Assembly: GCF_000737535.1 (NCBI RefSeq)
Contig: NZ_CP006269.1
Coordinates: 558,001-622,000 of the forward strand
Reading direction: 5' to 3'
Source of the DNA: Synechococcus sp. KORDI-100
GTDB lineage: Bacteria > Cyanobacteriota > Cyanobacteriia > PCC-6307 > Cyanobiaceae
Length of the DNA: 64,000 nucleotides
The notes below the pieces were generated by a model, which was not told the origin of the DNA, searched no databases, and worked only from the letters and a program-made list of their open reading frames with translations. A program made the translations under genes and the position numbers. Positions 18,007 to 27,077 of this stretch are shown here, piece after piece (positions within the stretch are counted from its first letter, which is position 1; each line of letters starts with the position of its first letter).

Positions 18007-19854
18007 TTGAACAAGCGCTGGCGGAACATTGGCCTCTACGTCCTACTCGTGGTGGTTGTGGTCGTTGTCGGGACGGCCTTCCTGGATCGTCCCAACCCTG
18101 CGACAACAGCTCGTACCCTGCGTTACAGCGACTTTGTCGAGGCCGTCCAGGAGGATCAGGTCAGTCGGGTGCTGATCTCGCCGGATCGCGGGACTGCCCA
18201 GGTGGTCGAGAACGACGGACGGCGTGCCGAAGTCAACCTCGCACCGGACAAGGAGCTGCTCGGGCTGCTCACCCAGCACAACGTTGACATTGCCGTTCAG
18301 CCCACCCGTCAGCCCAGCGCCTGGCAACAAGCAGCAAGCAGCCTGATCTTCCCCCTGCTTCTGCTTGGCGGATTGTTCTTCCTGTTCCGCCGTGCCCAGG
18401 GCGGCGGCGGCGGCAACCCGGCCATGAATTTCGGCAAAAGCAAAGCCAGAGTTCAGATGGAGCCATCGACCCAGGTCACGTTTACGGATGTCGCCGGGAT
18501 TGAAGGAGCCAAGCTCGAACTCACTGAGGTGGTCGACTTCCTCAAGAACCCGGATCGTTTCACGGCCGTCGGCGCCAAGATTCCGAAAGGCTGTCTGCTT
18601 GTTGGTCCTCCAGGAACGGGCAAAACTCTCCTCGCCAAGGCTGTTGCCGGCGAGGCTGGAGTCCCTTTCTTCTCGATTTCAGGTTCTGAATTCGTCGAGA
18701 TGTTCGTGGGCGTCGGAGCCAGCAGGGTTCGTGACCTGTTCGAGCAGGCCAAGAAGAACGCCCCCTGCATCATCTTCATCGACGAGATCGATGCCGTTGG
18801 ACGCCAGCGGGGTGCTGGCCTCGGTGGTGGAAATGATGAGCGGGAGCAGACCCTCAACCAGTTGCTCACCGAAATGGACGGTTTCGAGGGCAATACCGGC
18901 ATCATCATCATTGCGGCCACGAACCGGCCTGATGTTCTTGATGCAGCCCTGTTGCGTCCCGGCCGCTTCGACCGTCAGGTGACCGTTGACCGTCCTGATT
19001 ACGCCGGTCGTCTTCAGATCCTTGGAGTTCATGCCCGTGGCAAGACCCTTGCCAAGGATGTCGACCTCGACAAGGTGGCCCGCCGGACACCGGGTTATAC
19101 CGGAGCAGACCTTGCCAACCTTCTGAATGAAGCTGCCATTCTTGCGGCGCGTCGTGAACTCACCGAGGTGAGTAACGACGAGATCAGCGATGCGATCGAG
19201 CGGATCATGGTGGGTCCTGAGAAAAAGGACGCGGTAATCAGCGAGCGCAAGAAGCGTCTCGTGGCTTACCACGAAGCAGGCCATGCCCTCGTGGGTGCCC
19301 TGATGCCCGACTACGACCCCGTCCAGAAGATCTCGATCATTCCCCGCGGCAATGCCGGAGGTCTCACGTTCTTCACCCCCAGTGAGGAAAGGATGGAGTC
19401 GGGTCTGTACTCACGTGCCTACCTCCAGAACCAGATGGCGGTAGCCCTTGGTGGCCGTGTCGCCGAGGAAATCATCTACGGCGAGGACGAAGTGACGACC
19501 GGGGCCTCCAATGACCTCCAGCAGGTTGCCCAGGTGGCGCGTCAGATGATTACGCGATTCGGCATGAGTGACAAACTCGGTCCTGTGGCTCTCGGCAGAT
19601 CCCAAGGTGGAATGTTCCTCGGTCGGGATATTGCCGCCGAGCGCGATTTCTCCGAGGACACAGCTTCAACGATTGATCAGGAGGTCTACGACCTCGTTGA
19701 TGTGGCTTACAAGCGTGCCACCAAGGTTCTTGTCGACAATCGTCTGGTTCTTGATGAGCTCGCGGACCTTCTGGTTGAGAAGGAAACGGTGGACGCTGAA
19801 GAGCTGCAGGAATTGCTGATCAACCGCGACGTTCGCGTTGCCGAGTACGTCTGA
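18007..19854 (+). CDS. ftsH: membrane-bound ATP-dependent zinc metalloprotease FtsH
   Basis: 615 residues. N-terminal helix ([19 protein letters not shown]), lumenal/periplasmic domain, second helix ([18 protein letters not shown]), then the AAA module with Walker A GPPGTGKT, Walker [14 protein letters not shown], and [20 protein letters not shown]. The protease domain has the zinc site HEAGH near residue 423. The start is TTG at 18007, giving MNKRWRN, which matches the FtsH3/Slr1604-like group as I recall it. Such FtsH proteins degrade damaged or unassembled membrane proteins, including photosystem II D1 in some complexes. Which of the several cyanobacterial paralogues this is remains uncertain. 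Confidence 0.95.
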   Translation: MNKRWRNIGLYVLLVVVVVVVGTAFLDRPNPATTARTLRYSDFVEAVQEDQVSRVLISPDRGTAQVVENDGRRAEVNLAPDKELLGLLTQHNVDIAVQPTRQPSAWQQAASSLIFPLLLLGGLFFLFRRAQGGGGGNPAMNFGKSKARVQMEPSTQVTFTDVAGIEGAKLELTEVVDFLKNPDRFTAVGAKIPKGCLLVGPPGTGKTLLAKAVAGEAGVPFFSISGSEFVEMFVGVGASRVRDLFEQAKKNAPCIIFIDEIDAVGRQRGAGLGGGNDEREQTLNQLLTEMDGFEGNTGIIIIAATNRPDVLDAALLRPGRFDRQVTVDRPDYAGRLQILGVHARGKTLAKDVDLDKVARRTPGYTGADLANLLNEAAILAARRELTEVSNDEISDAIERIMVGPEKKDAVISERKKRLVAYHEAGHALVGALMPDYDPVQKISIIPRGNAGGLTFFTPSEERMESGLYSRAYLQNQMAVALGGRVAEEIIYGEDEVTTGASNDLQQVAQVARQMITRFGMSDKLGPVALGRSQGGMFLGRDIAAERDFSEDTASTIDQEVYDLVDVAYKRATKVLVDNRLVLDELADLLVEKETVDAEELQELLINRDVRVAEYV

Positions 19855-19907
19855 CAGTCCCAGCTGACAAGCACTGGCGGCACCAACAGGACAACCTGAT
19901 TGCAACG

Positions 19908-20525
19908 TTGTCCTCCCAGCCAGTGCTTCTGGTGGTGCGACCTCAGGACATTGATCTCAGTGCTGCTTCTGGTGACAGCACGTTGATTCAATGTCTCGAA
20001 CCCCTCCACGCCTCGGGACTACGGCATGTTGAGGTGGCCTGGAGTGAACACCCGGGCTGGATGGGATTCATCAAATCCCTGAAGCAGCGATGTCCCAATT
20101 TTTTGCTCGGTGCCGCTTCAGTTGTCCATCCGGAGGCTCTCGACCAGATCCGTTCGCTTGACCTGTCCTATTCAATGGCTCCGGTGTGGAATCCGGAGCT
20201 CCAGCAGACCGCCAGGCGCCAGGGCCAGTTGCTGGTCCCCGGCGTGTTCAGTCCAAGCGAAGTGATGCAGGCGATCGGTGCTGGATACCGGATCGTGAAG
20301 TTGTTTCCTGCTGCCGATCTGGGCTGTCACTACTGGGGTCGACTGCGGGCCCCGCTCGGGACGCTTCCCTTTGTGATCGCCGCTGGAGGCCTTGCGTTCA
20401 AGGACGTCTCCGCCTGGTTGTCCAGCGGCCATGGTGCCGTGGCCCTTGGCCGCAGTGCCATGAAATCCGAAGGCGTTGATCCTGCTTTGGTCCACTGGCT
20501 GAGACAGTTGACATCCAAAACCTGA
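19908..20525 (+). CDS. KDPG/KHG aldolase-like protein
   Basis: 205 residues, TIM-barrel type. The Schiff-base lysine is visible in GYRIVKLFPAADLG near residue 128 (the KFFPA-type motif), and the catalytic Glu lies in LRHVEVAWSEHP. LGAASVVHPEAL and the glycine-rich VIAAGGLAF phosphate-binding loop also fit. Eda enzymes split 2-keto-3-deoxy-6-phosphogluconate into pyruvate and glyceraldehyde 3-phosphate. The start is TTG at 19908 and could lie elsewhere. It follows ftsH by 53 bases. No edd is visible, so whether it works in an Entner-Doudoroff route or as a general oxaloacetate or keto-acid aldolase is open. Confidence 0.82.
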   Translation: MSSQPVLLVVRPQDIDLSAASGDSTLIQCLEPLHASGLRHVEVAWSEHPGWMGFIKSLKQRCPNFLLGAASVVHPEALDQIRSLDLSYSMAPVWNPELQQTARRQGQLLVPGVFSPSEVMQAIGAGYRIVKLFPAADLGCHYWGRLRAPLGTLPFVIAAGGLAFKDVSAWLSSGHGAVALGRSAMKSEGVDPALVHWLRQLTSKT

Positions 20526-20586
20526 CGACGCTCACTGGTTGCCGTGAGACCAAAGTGCTACAGATGAGATAGCTATTGCCGACACC

Positions 20587-21078
20587 ATGTCGCAGCTCAC
20601 CATCAAGCTCAGCGATAAAGCTGATGCTCTCATCGCCCAGCTGCAGAAGGAGATCTTCAATCGACGTCGCAAGAAAGTGTCGGCATCCGGCGTGGTGGAA
20701 ACACTCGTTGAAAGTGGTGCCAAATCCCAGTCCGACAAACGCTTCGCGACGTCCTGGACCAATCTGATCAAGGACATCGAAAAAGCAGCCAAGCTGGCCT
20801 ATGCCCACGGCAGCAAGCCGTCGACGTTGTCAGACGAGGAATGGGCACTGGTCCTCAGCCATCGCAGCCGCAGCAGCAGCCGGTCCAGCAGCAAGGCCAG
20901 CAGCAAGGCCACCAATGGCAATCGTGTTGCAGGAACGCGGGCCCGTCGCACCGTGAAGAAAAAGGTGGCGGCTCAGAAACCAGCACGTCGCACCCGGACG
21001 CGCAGCTCCGTGTCCGCTGCTGCAACGGAGGCGGCTACGGCCAGCAGCAATGGCAAAGCGCCGGCAGCCATCAGCTGA
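20587..21078 (+). CDS. small protein with helical N-domain and histone-H1-like basic tail
   Basis: 163 residues in two parts. The first ~95 (MSQLTIKLSDKADALIAQLQ through DEEWALVLSHRS) begin with a beta strand plus helix arrangement reminiscent of ribbon-helix-helix DNA-binding proteins and are conserved-looking. The remaining ~68 residues are almost entirely Ser, Lys, Arg, Ala and Thr, with stretches such as RTVKKKVAAQKPARRTRTRS. The tail should be disordered, strongly positive and nucleic-acid binding. I recall homologues in marine picocyanobacteria annotated only as hypothetical. It stands alone, converging on aroC with a 3-base gap. Confidence 0.7.
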   Translation: MSQLTIKLSDKADALIAQLQKEIFNRRRKKVSASGVVETLVESGAKSQSDKRFATSWTNLIKDIEKAAKLAYAHGSKPSTLSDEEWALVLSHRSRSSSRSSSKASSKATNGNRVAGTRARRTVKKKVAAQKPARRTRTRSSVSAAATEAATASSNGKAPAAIS

Positions 21079-21081
21079 GGC

Positions 21082-22170
21082 TTACCAGAGACTGCACTGC
21101 CCCTGCTGTTTCAGCAGGTGGTCGGCCAGAACAAGGGCGACCATCGCCTCCACCATCGGCACGGCTCTCGGTAAAACGCAGGGGTCGTGCCGCCCCTTGG
21201 CAGCGAGGGTTGTGGCGTTTCCATCAGAGTCGATGGTCTGTTGCTCTTTGCGAATCGTCGCTGTTGGTTTGAATGCCACGCGCAGCACGATCGGCTCACC
21301 GTTGCTGATTCCTCCCTGGATGCCTCCGGAGTTGTTGGTCGCCGTGCGCAACCGTCCGTCTTCACTGGGAAGGAAGGCGTCATTGTGTTCGCTGCCTCTG
21401 AGCAACGTGCCATCGAACCCGGATCCGATTTCGAAGCCCTTGGTCGCGGGCAACGACATCACGGCCTTGGCCAGATCCGCCTCCAGCTTGTCGAACACCG
21501 GCATGCCCAATCCGATGGCAGGGTGACGGACGACGCACTCAATCACCCCACCGCAGGAATCGCCATCGCGTCCGATCGACTCGATGCGCTCGATCATCTG
21601 CTGAGCCATGCCTGCATCCGGGCAACGAACGATGTTCGACTCGATCGCCTCTGGTGTGACGGTTGCAGCATCGATGGAGGCCTCAAGCGTGTGGATCCGT
21701 TTCACCCAGGCCAGAACCGCGGTGCCGGAAGCTTTGTGCAACAGCTGCTTGGCGATGGCCCCTGCCGCCACACGTCCGATCGTCTCTCGGGCTGAGGCGC
21801 GGCCGCCACCACTTCTGGCCTGGATGCCGTACTTGGCCTGGTAGGTGGCGTCCGCATGGGATGGCCGGAAGGCCACGGCCATCTCCTTGTAGTCGCCGGG
21901 ACGTTGGTCCTTGTTGCGGACCAGCATCGCGATCGGCGTACCGAGCGTGGTGTCGTCAATCAGTCCGCTCAACACCTCCACCCGATCCGCCTCCTTGCGC
22001 GGAGTGGTGATGTGGCTTTGTCCTGGCCGTCGTCGATCGAGGTCCGCCTGCACCGCATCGAGATCCAGAGTCAGCCGAGGCGGACACCCTTCGACGATCA
22101 CGCCGACACCACCGCCGTGGGATTCGCCGAAGGTGCTGACCCGGAAGAGATCACCGAAGCTGCTGCCCAT
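21082..22170 (-). CDS. aroC: chorismate synthase
   Basis: 362 residues. FMN-binding and active-site signatures are present: [18 protein letters not shown] at the N-terminus, [14 protein letters not shown] and [21 protein letters not shown] near residues 105-140, and [15 protein letters not shown] with [13 protein letters not shown] near the C-terminus. It converts EPSP to chorismate, feeding aromatic amino acids and the quinone pathways that other genes here belong to (pheA, MPBQ methyltransferase). It is likely the last gene of a minus-strand set after the glycan pair, with a 39-base gap. Confidence 0.98.
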   Translation of the reverse strand: MGSSFGDLFRVSTFGESHGGGVGVIVEGCPPRLTLDLDAVQADLDRRRPGQSHITTPRKEADRVEVLSGLIDDTTLGTPIAMLVRNKDQRPGDYKEMAVAFRPSHADATYQAKYGIQARSGGGRASARETIGRVAAGAIAKQLLHKASGTAVLAWVKRIHTLEASIDAATVTPEAIESNIVRCPDAGMAQQMIERIESIGRDGDSCGGVIECVVRHPAIGLGMPVFDKLEADLAKAVMSLPATKGFEIGSGFDGTLLRGSEHNDAFLPSEDGRLRTATNNSGGIQGGISNGEPIVLRVAFKPTATIRKEQQTIDSDGNATTLAAKGRHDPCVLPRAVPMVEAMVALVLADHLLKQQGQCSLW

Positions 22171-22209
22171 GACCGTCCTTCGCTCGTTGGAGCCTACGTA
22201 GCCGAGCTG

Positions 22210-22860
22210 TCAGGCGTCTTCAACAATGAAGGACTGACCCGCCAGTCCGAAGGGCCGATAAGGATCAAATCCAAGGTCCGGCCGCAGGGACTGCAGATCC
22301 TTCAAGGCGTTGCGGGCACCGGAGCAATCGAAGCGTGTTCCGCAGTGGTAGTACTCGAAGGCCAGGAGCAAACCGCAGGAAAGCTGGGGCTGCAGCCAGC
22401 GCAGGATGGCTCGAACATCACTGAAGGAGTGGCTGCTGATGAAGGCAAAGGCAAGCCGCTCCGGGACGGGGTGCATCGTCTCAGGCTCCTGCGGGCTCCA
22501 CCTCACCACGTCGCGTTGCCCGCGACCGATTCCCGCCCAGTTGCAGCGTTTCTCGAAGGATTTTTTCGACAGCACGGGCGTGTCTGGCTGCCAGCGGGGA
22601 TGAAGATCCCGCGCTGTCTCTGCTGCAGCGATGCGATCGAAGCGTCCGAAGGCCCAGATCCTGCGTTCCTTCGGTTGGGCCTGCAGGGCTCTCCAGGCCA
22701 TCCAAAAGGTGAGAAAGCGCTGGCATCCAAACTCCGCGTAGTCGCCCTCGATTCGATTGAAATGCAGCAGGCGCATGGCTTGCCGGAGAAACAAGGCCGT
22801 GTCTCTGTCATTGCGGCGGCGTTGCTGCAGGCCTGCCAAACCATGGCGCAGTCGTTTCAT
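22210..22860 (-). CDS. TylF/MycF-like methyltransferase, probable surface-glycan modification
   Basis: 216 residues. The segment FNRIEGDYAEFGCQRFLTFWMAWRAL near residues 35-60 resembles the GxYxEFGV start of TylF/MycF-type SAM methyltransferases, followed by RRIWAFGRFDRI in place of the usual FGFDSFEGLP. Later parts (LLLAFEYYHCG near 165) fit an acidic metal/SAM site loosely. The alignment is from memory and the key glycines are partly changed, so activity is uncertain. Its ATG overlaps the stop of the glycosyltransferase-like gene (22857) by 4 bases, making a tight pair. Enzymes of this kind often sit in capsule or O-antigen loci. Confidence 0.45.
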   Translation of the reverse strand: MKRLRHGLAGLQQRRRNDRDTALFLRQAMRLLHFNRIEGDYAEFGCQRFLTFWMAWRALQAQPKERRIWAFGRFDRIAAAETARDLHPRWQPDTPVLSKKSFEKRCNWAGIGRGQRDVVRWSPQEPETMHPVPERLAFAFISSHSFSDVRAILRWLQPQLSCGLLLAFEYYHCGTRFDCSGARNALKDLQSLRPDLGFDPYRPFGLAGQSFIVEDA

Positions 22861-23876
22861 CGCATGGCCGTGCTTGCCGGGACCTGAGCCTGATCGGCAC
22901 GGATCTGCAACAGCAGTTCCAGAGCCTTTTCAAGGGTGGGAGCCCAACCATCGGAGCAGCGCCGGATCAGCCGGGTGTTGGGATAGAAAGGCGACCGATC
23001 GCCATGGTCTGGCCAGGTCGTGACGCTCTCCTTATCCAGCACGACGACACAGGGAATTCCAAGGGCTCCCGCCATGTGTGCCGTCGTGTTGCTGATCGTC
23101 AGCACACGTCGAACAGAGAACACCTGGCCGGCGAAGCCATCCAGGTCCTTGAACTGATCCACCCGGCGAGCCGCCTTCACCGGACGTCCACTGGCCTTGA
23201 CCAACTCGGCCAGCCCGGCACGCCCCTCCTGATACTGCAAGGACTGCACCCGTCCCTGGACGCCCCTGAGAAGCCCCGCCCAGTCCTCGAGCGATGGAAG
23301 ACATTTGTACATCGCTTTCGAGTACCAGGAAATCCCAAGTCCGCCTCGGGGTTTGTCCGATGGGGGCGGCGCTTTTAGCGGCAGGAAGCCGCTGCTGATC
23401 ATCTCCTCGTGTCGGGCATAGAAAAAGGCCAGTTGCTCGTAGGTGGTCCAGGCGGATTCGTTGCCCTGGGGCACCACGTCCGCTGTGCTGATGAAATGCA
23501 CGGCCGGATAACTGCGCTGGAACAACGGAACCAGGCGCGCCTCGGTTTGAACGATCAGCTGGCCGACATCCTCGGCGGCTCTGGCCACGAGGTGGACCAG
23601 TCGCAGCTCATCGCCGAGATCGCGTCTGCGCCCCTCGAGCACAAGGAATTTGACGTGATCGCGCGGCCCTCTCCACGGTCGTCTGCCTGTCGGGCCCTGC
23701 AGTGCGGCGATGCTGTGGAAGGTCTTCCAGGCCTCCTTGTAGTAACCGCATCGCTCCATCTTGTTGGCGGCCTCGGTCATGCTGCGCAGATCCCCTGCGG
23801 CACTGGCCAGGCGGGCTTTCTCCGCCTGCCAGGACAGATTGGCGTAGCGCATGGGATCAAACCCTGTCTGACGCAA
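22857..23876 (-). CDS. heptosyltransferase-like (GT9 superfamily) protein
   Basis: 339 residues. The N-terminal part (SWQAEKARLASAAGDLRSMT, followed by CGYYKEAWKTFHSI) resembles one or two TPR-like helical hairpins. The C-terminal half has the pattern of ADP-heptose/GT9-like domains: GLGISWYS, PSLEDWAGLL, VQSLQYQEG, and the acceptor/donor motif DLDGFAGQVFSVRRVLTISNTTAHMAGALGIPCVVVLD. In many picocyanobacterial TPR-GT proteins this last motif reads D(x)DGFAxLIAxxDLVISVDNTTAHLAGALG. Probably adds a sugar to a surface polysaccharide. It is translationally coupled to the next gene. Confidence 0.6.
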   Translation of the reverse strand: MRQTGFDPMRYANLSWQAEKARLASAAGDLRSMTEAANKMERCGYYKEAWKTFHSIAALQGPTGRRPWRGPRDHVKFLVLEGRRRDLGDELRLVHLVARAAEDVGQLIVQTEARLVPLFQRSYPAVHFISTADVVPQGNESAWTTYEQLAFFYARHEEMISSGFLPLKAPPPSDKPRGGLGISWYSKAMYKCLPSLEDWAGLLRGVQGRVQSLQYQEGRAGLAELVKASGRPVKAARRVDQFKDLDGFAGQVFSVRRVLTISNTTAHMAGALGIPCVVVLDKESVTTWPDHGDRSPFYPNTRLIRRCSDGWAPTLEKALELLLQIRADQAQVPASTAMR

Positions 23877-23942
23877 GGTCCGACGGACGGATCTCAGCCT
23901 TGCATGACGAGTCCTGAATCAGCGTCACGGTGAAGGGATGAA

Positions 23943-25589
23943 TCAGTGGATGAACGACTGATGGATGTTCTGCATCAATTTGATGTTGTCCGAGTAGTCA
24001 ATGGGGATCTGAATCACCGCTGGAACCGTCTGTTGCAGGGCGTCCTGCAAGACCTCTCTGAACGTTTCTGAATCCGTCACGACGTACCCCTTGCAGCCGA
24101 AGGATTCAGCGAATTTCACGGCGTCGTAATAGCTCAGTTTGATGCCGGAAACGCGTCCGTAGTGAGCCTGCTCCTGAAATTCCACCATGTCGTACGACTG
24201 GCTGTCCCAGATCAGCAGAACGAATCTGCAGCCGATACGGACCGCGGTTTCAAGCTCCGTGGCCGTGAACAGGAATCCCCCGTCGCCACAGACGGCGATC
24301 ACAGGTTGATTGGGGTGAGCCAGATTGGCGGCGATGGCCCATGGAAGGGCAACGCCAAGGGTCTGCTGGCCGTTGCTCACCAGCACCTGCCTGGCGTGCT
24401 CCGTGGGCAGGTAGCGATTCATCCAGATGTAGTGGGAACCAACGTCGAGAGCCACCGTCGTTTCCGGCGTCACCAGTTGATGCAGCTCATGCACCACGCG
24501 AAGGGGATGCATCGGCATGCCCGTCATGCTGGCGCCTTCGGCAGCGGTGCTGGTGAGCTCTGCCGCCGATGCAGTTGCCAGGGCCAGGAATTCAGGGTTG
24601 ATATCTGCAGCACCGGCGGCGCTCAATGCCTGAAGGGTGTCCGACAGATCTCCCACCAGCTCGACGTCGGGCAGAAAGGCGCGGTCCTGATCGGGTGGCG
24701 CGACATCAACGCTGATCAAGGAGCGGTTGTTGTCGCTGTTCCAGATGGACGCGTCGTACTCAACGGGATCGAATCCGATGCAGATCACCCCGTCTGATGC
24801 GTCCAGAAGCCGATCCGCCGGTTGATTGCGAAACAGGCCAAGACGTCCGACAAACTGCTCCGGAGCCACCCAGCGACCGGCGGCCTGGAACGTGCTGGCA
24901 TAGGGAAGACCGCTGTTGCGCACGAAGCGCATCAACGCCTCGGAGCAGGAAGGATCGGATGTCTGCAGTCCGAGCAGCAGCATCGGCTGTTTCAGCTGCC
25001 TGATTCGCCTGTTGGCTTCGGCGATGAGGTCGGAGGAGGCTGATCCCAGGCGAATCGACTGTCCCCAGCGAGCGGAGGGTTCGCAGTCGCTGATTTCACC
25101 CAGGCCGATGTCCTTGGGCAATCCCAGAAAGGCGGCGCCGCGTCGACCGCATTCAGCGGCCCTGATGGCATTGCCGAGCACCTCGGGCAGATCGTGGGCA
25201 TTCAGCGCCGTTTTGGCGTATTTGGTCACTGGCTCCATCAGCGAGATGGCATCCAGTGATTGATGGCAGTGCTTGTAACGGTCGTCTGTGGAGACTTCCC
25301 CTCCAATCGCGAGGACTGGATCGCCTTCCGTTGTCGCGGTTGCGAGCCCCGTCACGAGATTGGTGACGCCGGGCCCTGATGTGGCGATGCAGACGCCGAT
25401 CGTCCCGGTCATGCGCCCCATCGCCTGTGCCATGAATGCCGCGTTCTGCTCATGTCTGCAGAGAACAAGCTCGATCGGCGAATCGAGAAGGGCGATGAAA
25501 ACGCTGTCGACCTTGGCTCCTGGAATCCCGAACACGTGGGTGATCCCGTGGGCTTCAAGGGTTTTCACGATGAACTCTGCGCCGTTCAT
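23943..25589 (-). CDS. acetolactate synthase, catabolic (AlsS-like) type
   Basis: 548 residues, full three-domain ThDP enzyme. The catalytic Glu is in LCRHEQNAAFMAQAMGR near residue 48, and the ThDP/Mg motif is CGDGGFLF...LIWDSQSYDMVEFQE near 425-455. The ending of that motif (YDMVEFQ) is like FAD-independent AlsS/BudB enzymes rather than biosynthetic IlvB. No small regulatory subunit (ilvN) is adjacent. It condenses two pyruvates to 2-acetolactate, but a related ThDP enzyme (for example oxo-acid decarboxylase or glyoxylate carboligase) cannot be excluded. A DUF985 cupin gene lies 87 bases upstream on the same strand. No acetolactate decarboxylase gene is visible. Confidence 0.75.
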   Translation of the reverse strand: MNGAEFIVKTLEAHGITHVFGIPGAKVDSVFIALLDSPIELVLCRHEQNAAFMAQAMGRMTGTIGVCIATSGPGVTNLVTGLATATTEGDPVLAIGGEVSTDDRYKHCHQSLDAISLMEPVTKYAKTALNAHDLPEVLGNAIRAAECGRRGAAFLGLPKDIGLGEISDCEPSARWGQSIRLGSASSDLIAEANRRIRQLKQPMLLLGLQTSDPSCSEALMRFVRNSGLPYASTFQAAGRWVAPEQFVGRLGLFRNQPADRLLDASDGVICIGFDPVEYDASIWNSDNNRSLISVDVAPPDQDRAFLPDVELVGDLSDTLQALSAAGAADINPEFLALATASAAELTSTAAEGASMTGMPMHPLRVVHELHQLVTPETTVALDVGSHYIWMNRYLPTEHARQVLVSNGQQTLGVALPWAIAANLAHPNQPVIAVCGDGGFLFTATELETAVRIGCRFVLLIWDSQSYDMVEFQEQAHYGRVSGIKLSYYDAVKFAESFGCKGYVVTDSETFREVLQDALQQTVPAVIQIPIDYSDNIKLMQNIHQSFIH

Positions 25590-25676
25590 CCATGGACGTC
25601 GAAGAGCCCACGTTCTGACAGCGCTCTGTCGCTCCGCCTGTTACGAAGAGCACAGTTTTGTGGGTGACTTGGTTCG

Positions 25677-26138
25677 TCAGAGCAGGTCCTCACGGATGCC
25701 TTTCGGACGACTCGCAATGGGTCGGTCCTGCAGCATTTCAAAATCCTCGAAGCTGAAACCCGGTCCGACACAACAGCTCACCAGGCTGTGGCTCCCCTGG
25801 CTGCGTGCGGCCATCCAGACACCGGCCTCAACGACAACCACCGGATTGTTGAGGCCCACGGTGATTTCACGCGAGATGGTGTCCTGGTCGCCGTGCAGGA
25901 AAAGGCTCAGTGGGGCCCCGCTGATGAAGGTCCAGATTTCGTCGCCTCCATGCACACAGTGCCAGCGACTGAGATCCTCCGGTCCAAGCAGGAACAACAC
26001 GGTGGTGATGGCGCTTCGCTGTTCTCCGTCGGGGCGCCGGACGGAGATGCCGCTGCGCTGAACTTCTCGACACCAACCACCCTCTGGATGAGGGGAAAGG
26101 TTCCACGTGGCGATCAGCGTCGTCAGGTTGTCGGTCAT
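25677..26138 (-). CDS. cupin, DUF985 family
   Basis: 153 residues. The DUF985 signature is evident: LIATWNLSPHPEGGWCREVQRS at the start, AITTVLFLLGPEDLSRWHCVHGGDEIWTFISGAPLSLFL in the middle with cupin His and Glu ligands, and SLVSCCVGPGFSFEDFEML at the end. Proteins of this family bind metal or sugar-like ligands in a double-stranded beta-helix; no specific reaction is known. It lies upstream of the acetolactate synthase-like gene and may share its transcript. Confidence 0.82.
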   Translation of the reverse strand: MTDNLTTLIATWNLSPHPEGGWCREVQRSGISVRRPDGEQRSAITTVLFLLGPEDLSRWHCVHGGDEIWTFISGAPLSLFLHGDQDTISREITVGLNNPVVVVEAGVWMAARSQGSHSLVSCCVGPGFSFEDFEMLQDRPIASRPKGIREDLL

Positions 26139-26241
26139 GTGACGAGGTTCCTGAGCAGAGCCTGCCTGAGCAGAGCCTGGATGGCTGGATCAACGATTGA
26201 TCGTCATGATCCAAGGGAGGAACAGGTCAGCTCCTGATCTG

Positions 26242-26835
26242 CTATGGATTGTCATCCTCCACGGCTTTCAGCAAGACATCGCACATCCAGTTGGCAGGTT
26301 TCGTGGGTCCTATCGATTCAATGAGCAGACAAAGCCGTACAACTAAAAAATTGCCAGGGAAGTTGAGGAACATATCGGGATGTCGATTCGCGAAATACTG
26401 AGGAATGAGTTGGGCTGTCCAAAGGACAGGAAGGGCACCTAGGAATCCAAATTGAAAGCAAATCAAGTTGATCCAATCTGGCAATTGTGATACTGGATAA
26501 TTTGTAAACGGTAGGGCTTCCATACGAGGGAACGACGTCATTTGTGCAATGACAAAGACGGTTAAAATGACAAAAAACTGACGACCGGCAAGATATTGTT
26601 GCGATCGAATTTTGCTGCAGATCAAACGCATCCTGGAACAAGCTTTTGGAGACTCATTCTTCACACCTATTAATTGATCAGTATTTCGATCGGACAAGCT
26701 GATGATCGCGATTTGTGATCCTTCGAGACTACTTAAAAGCAAGAGCGTCAAAACCAGGAGTAGAAATGTGTGCCACAAAGGGCTGCCAAAGACAAGCGTC
26801 AGCGATGACTCGCCAGATAGAATTTCAAACAACAC
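26242..26835 (-). CDS. silicon-transporter-like (SIT-L) membrane protein
   Basis: 197 residues from a GTG at 26835. It has four clear hydrophobic helices (about 20-37, 86-103, 122-146, 161-177). An EGSQ motif lies at 38-41 at the end of the first of these, and a GRQ motif at 84-86 opens the next (GRQFFVILTVFVIAQ). The EGxQ plus GRQ pair in consecutive helices is the defining signature of eukaryotic SIT silicon transporters and five-helix SIT-Ls. The last helix (FLVVRLCLLIESIG) also resembles the SIT pattern as I recall it. A fifth helix is encoded in frame upstream but lacks a standard start (see findings). It flanks modABC divergently in an AT-rich stretch. Substrate is inferred, not shown. 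Confidence 0.6.
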   Translation of the reverse strand: MLFEILSGESSLTLVFGSPLWHTFLLLVLTLLLLSSLEGSQIAIISLSDRNTDQLIGVKNESPKACSRMRLICSKIRSQQYLAGRQFFVILTVFVIAQMTSFPRMEALPFTNYPVSQLPDWINLICFQFGFLGALPVLWTAQLIPQYFANRHPDMFLNFPGNFLVVRLCLLIESIGPTKPANWMCDVLLKAVEDDNP

Positions 26836-27077
26836 AATGTAGACCGTTGCGACAGGTAAAAAGATGCTAAATGCGAATGAAGAAAGTTTTTCATGGTTTT
26901 TTTATGTAGCATAGCTATTTGTTTGCGGCCTGCAATTTTAAATGAATAGCGAAATCGAATCGTTCGCATCCAGTAGAGCTACATTTCAATGAAGTCAAGC
27001 GTTCATCGCATTGTCGCTGATGTCAATCAGTTTTTATTGGCTTGCTTGGAAGAGTTTAAGTCTCCGGAGAATCTGAA

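Noticed and set aside
21856-22887. 343-codon plus-strand frame across aroC and its upstream neighbour
   Set aside because: It crosses two recognised minus-strand genes and has no motif or plausible start signal.
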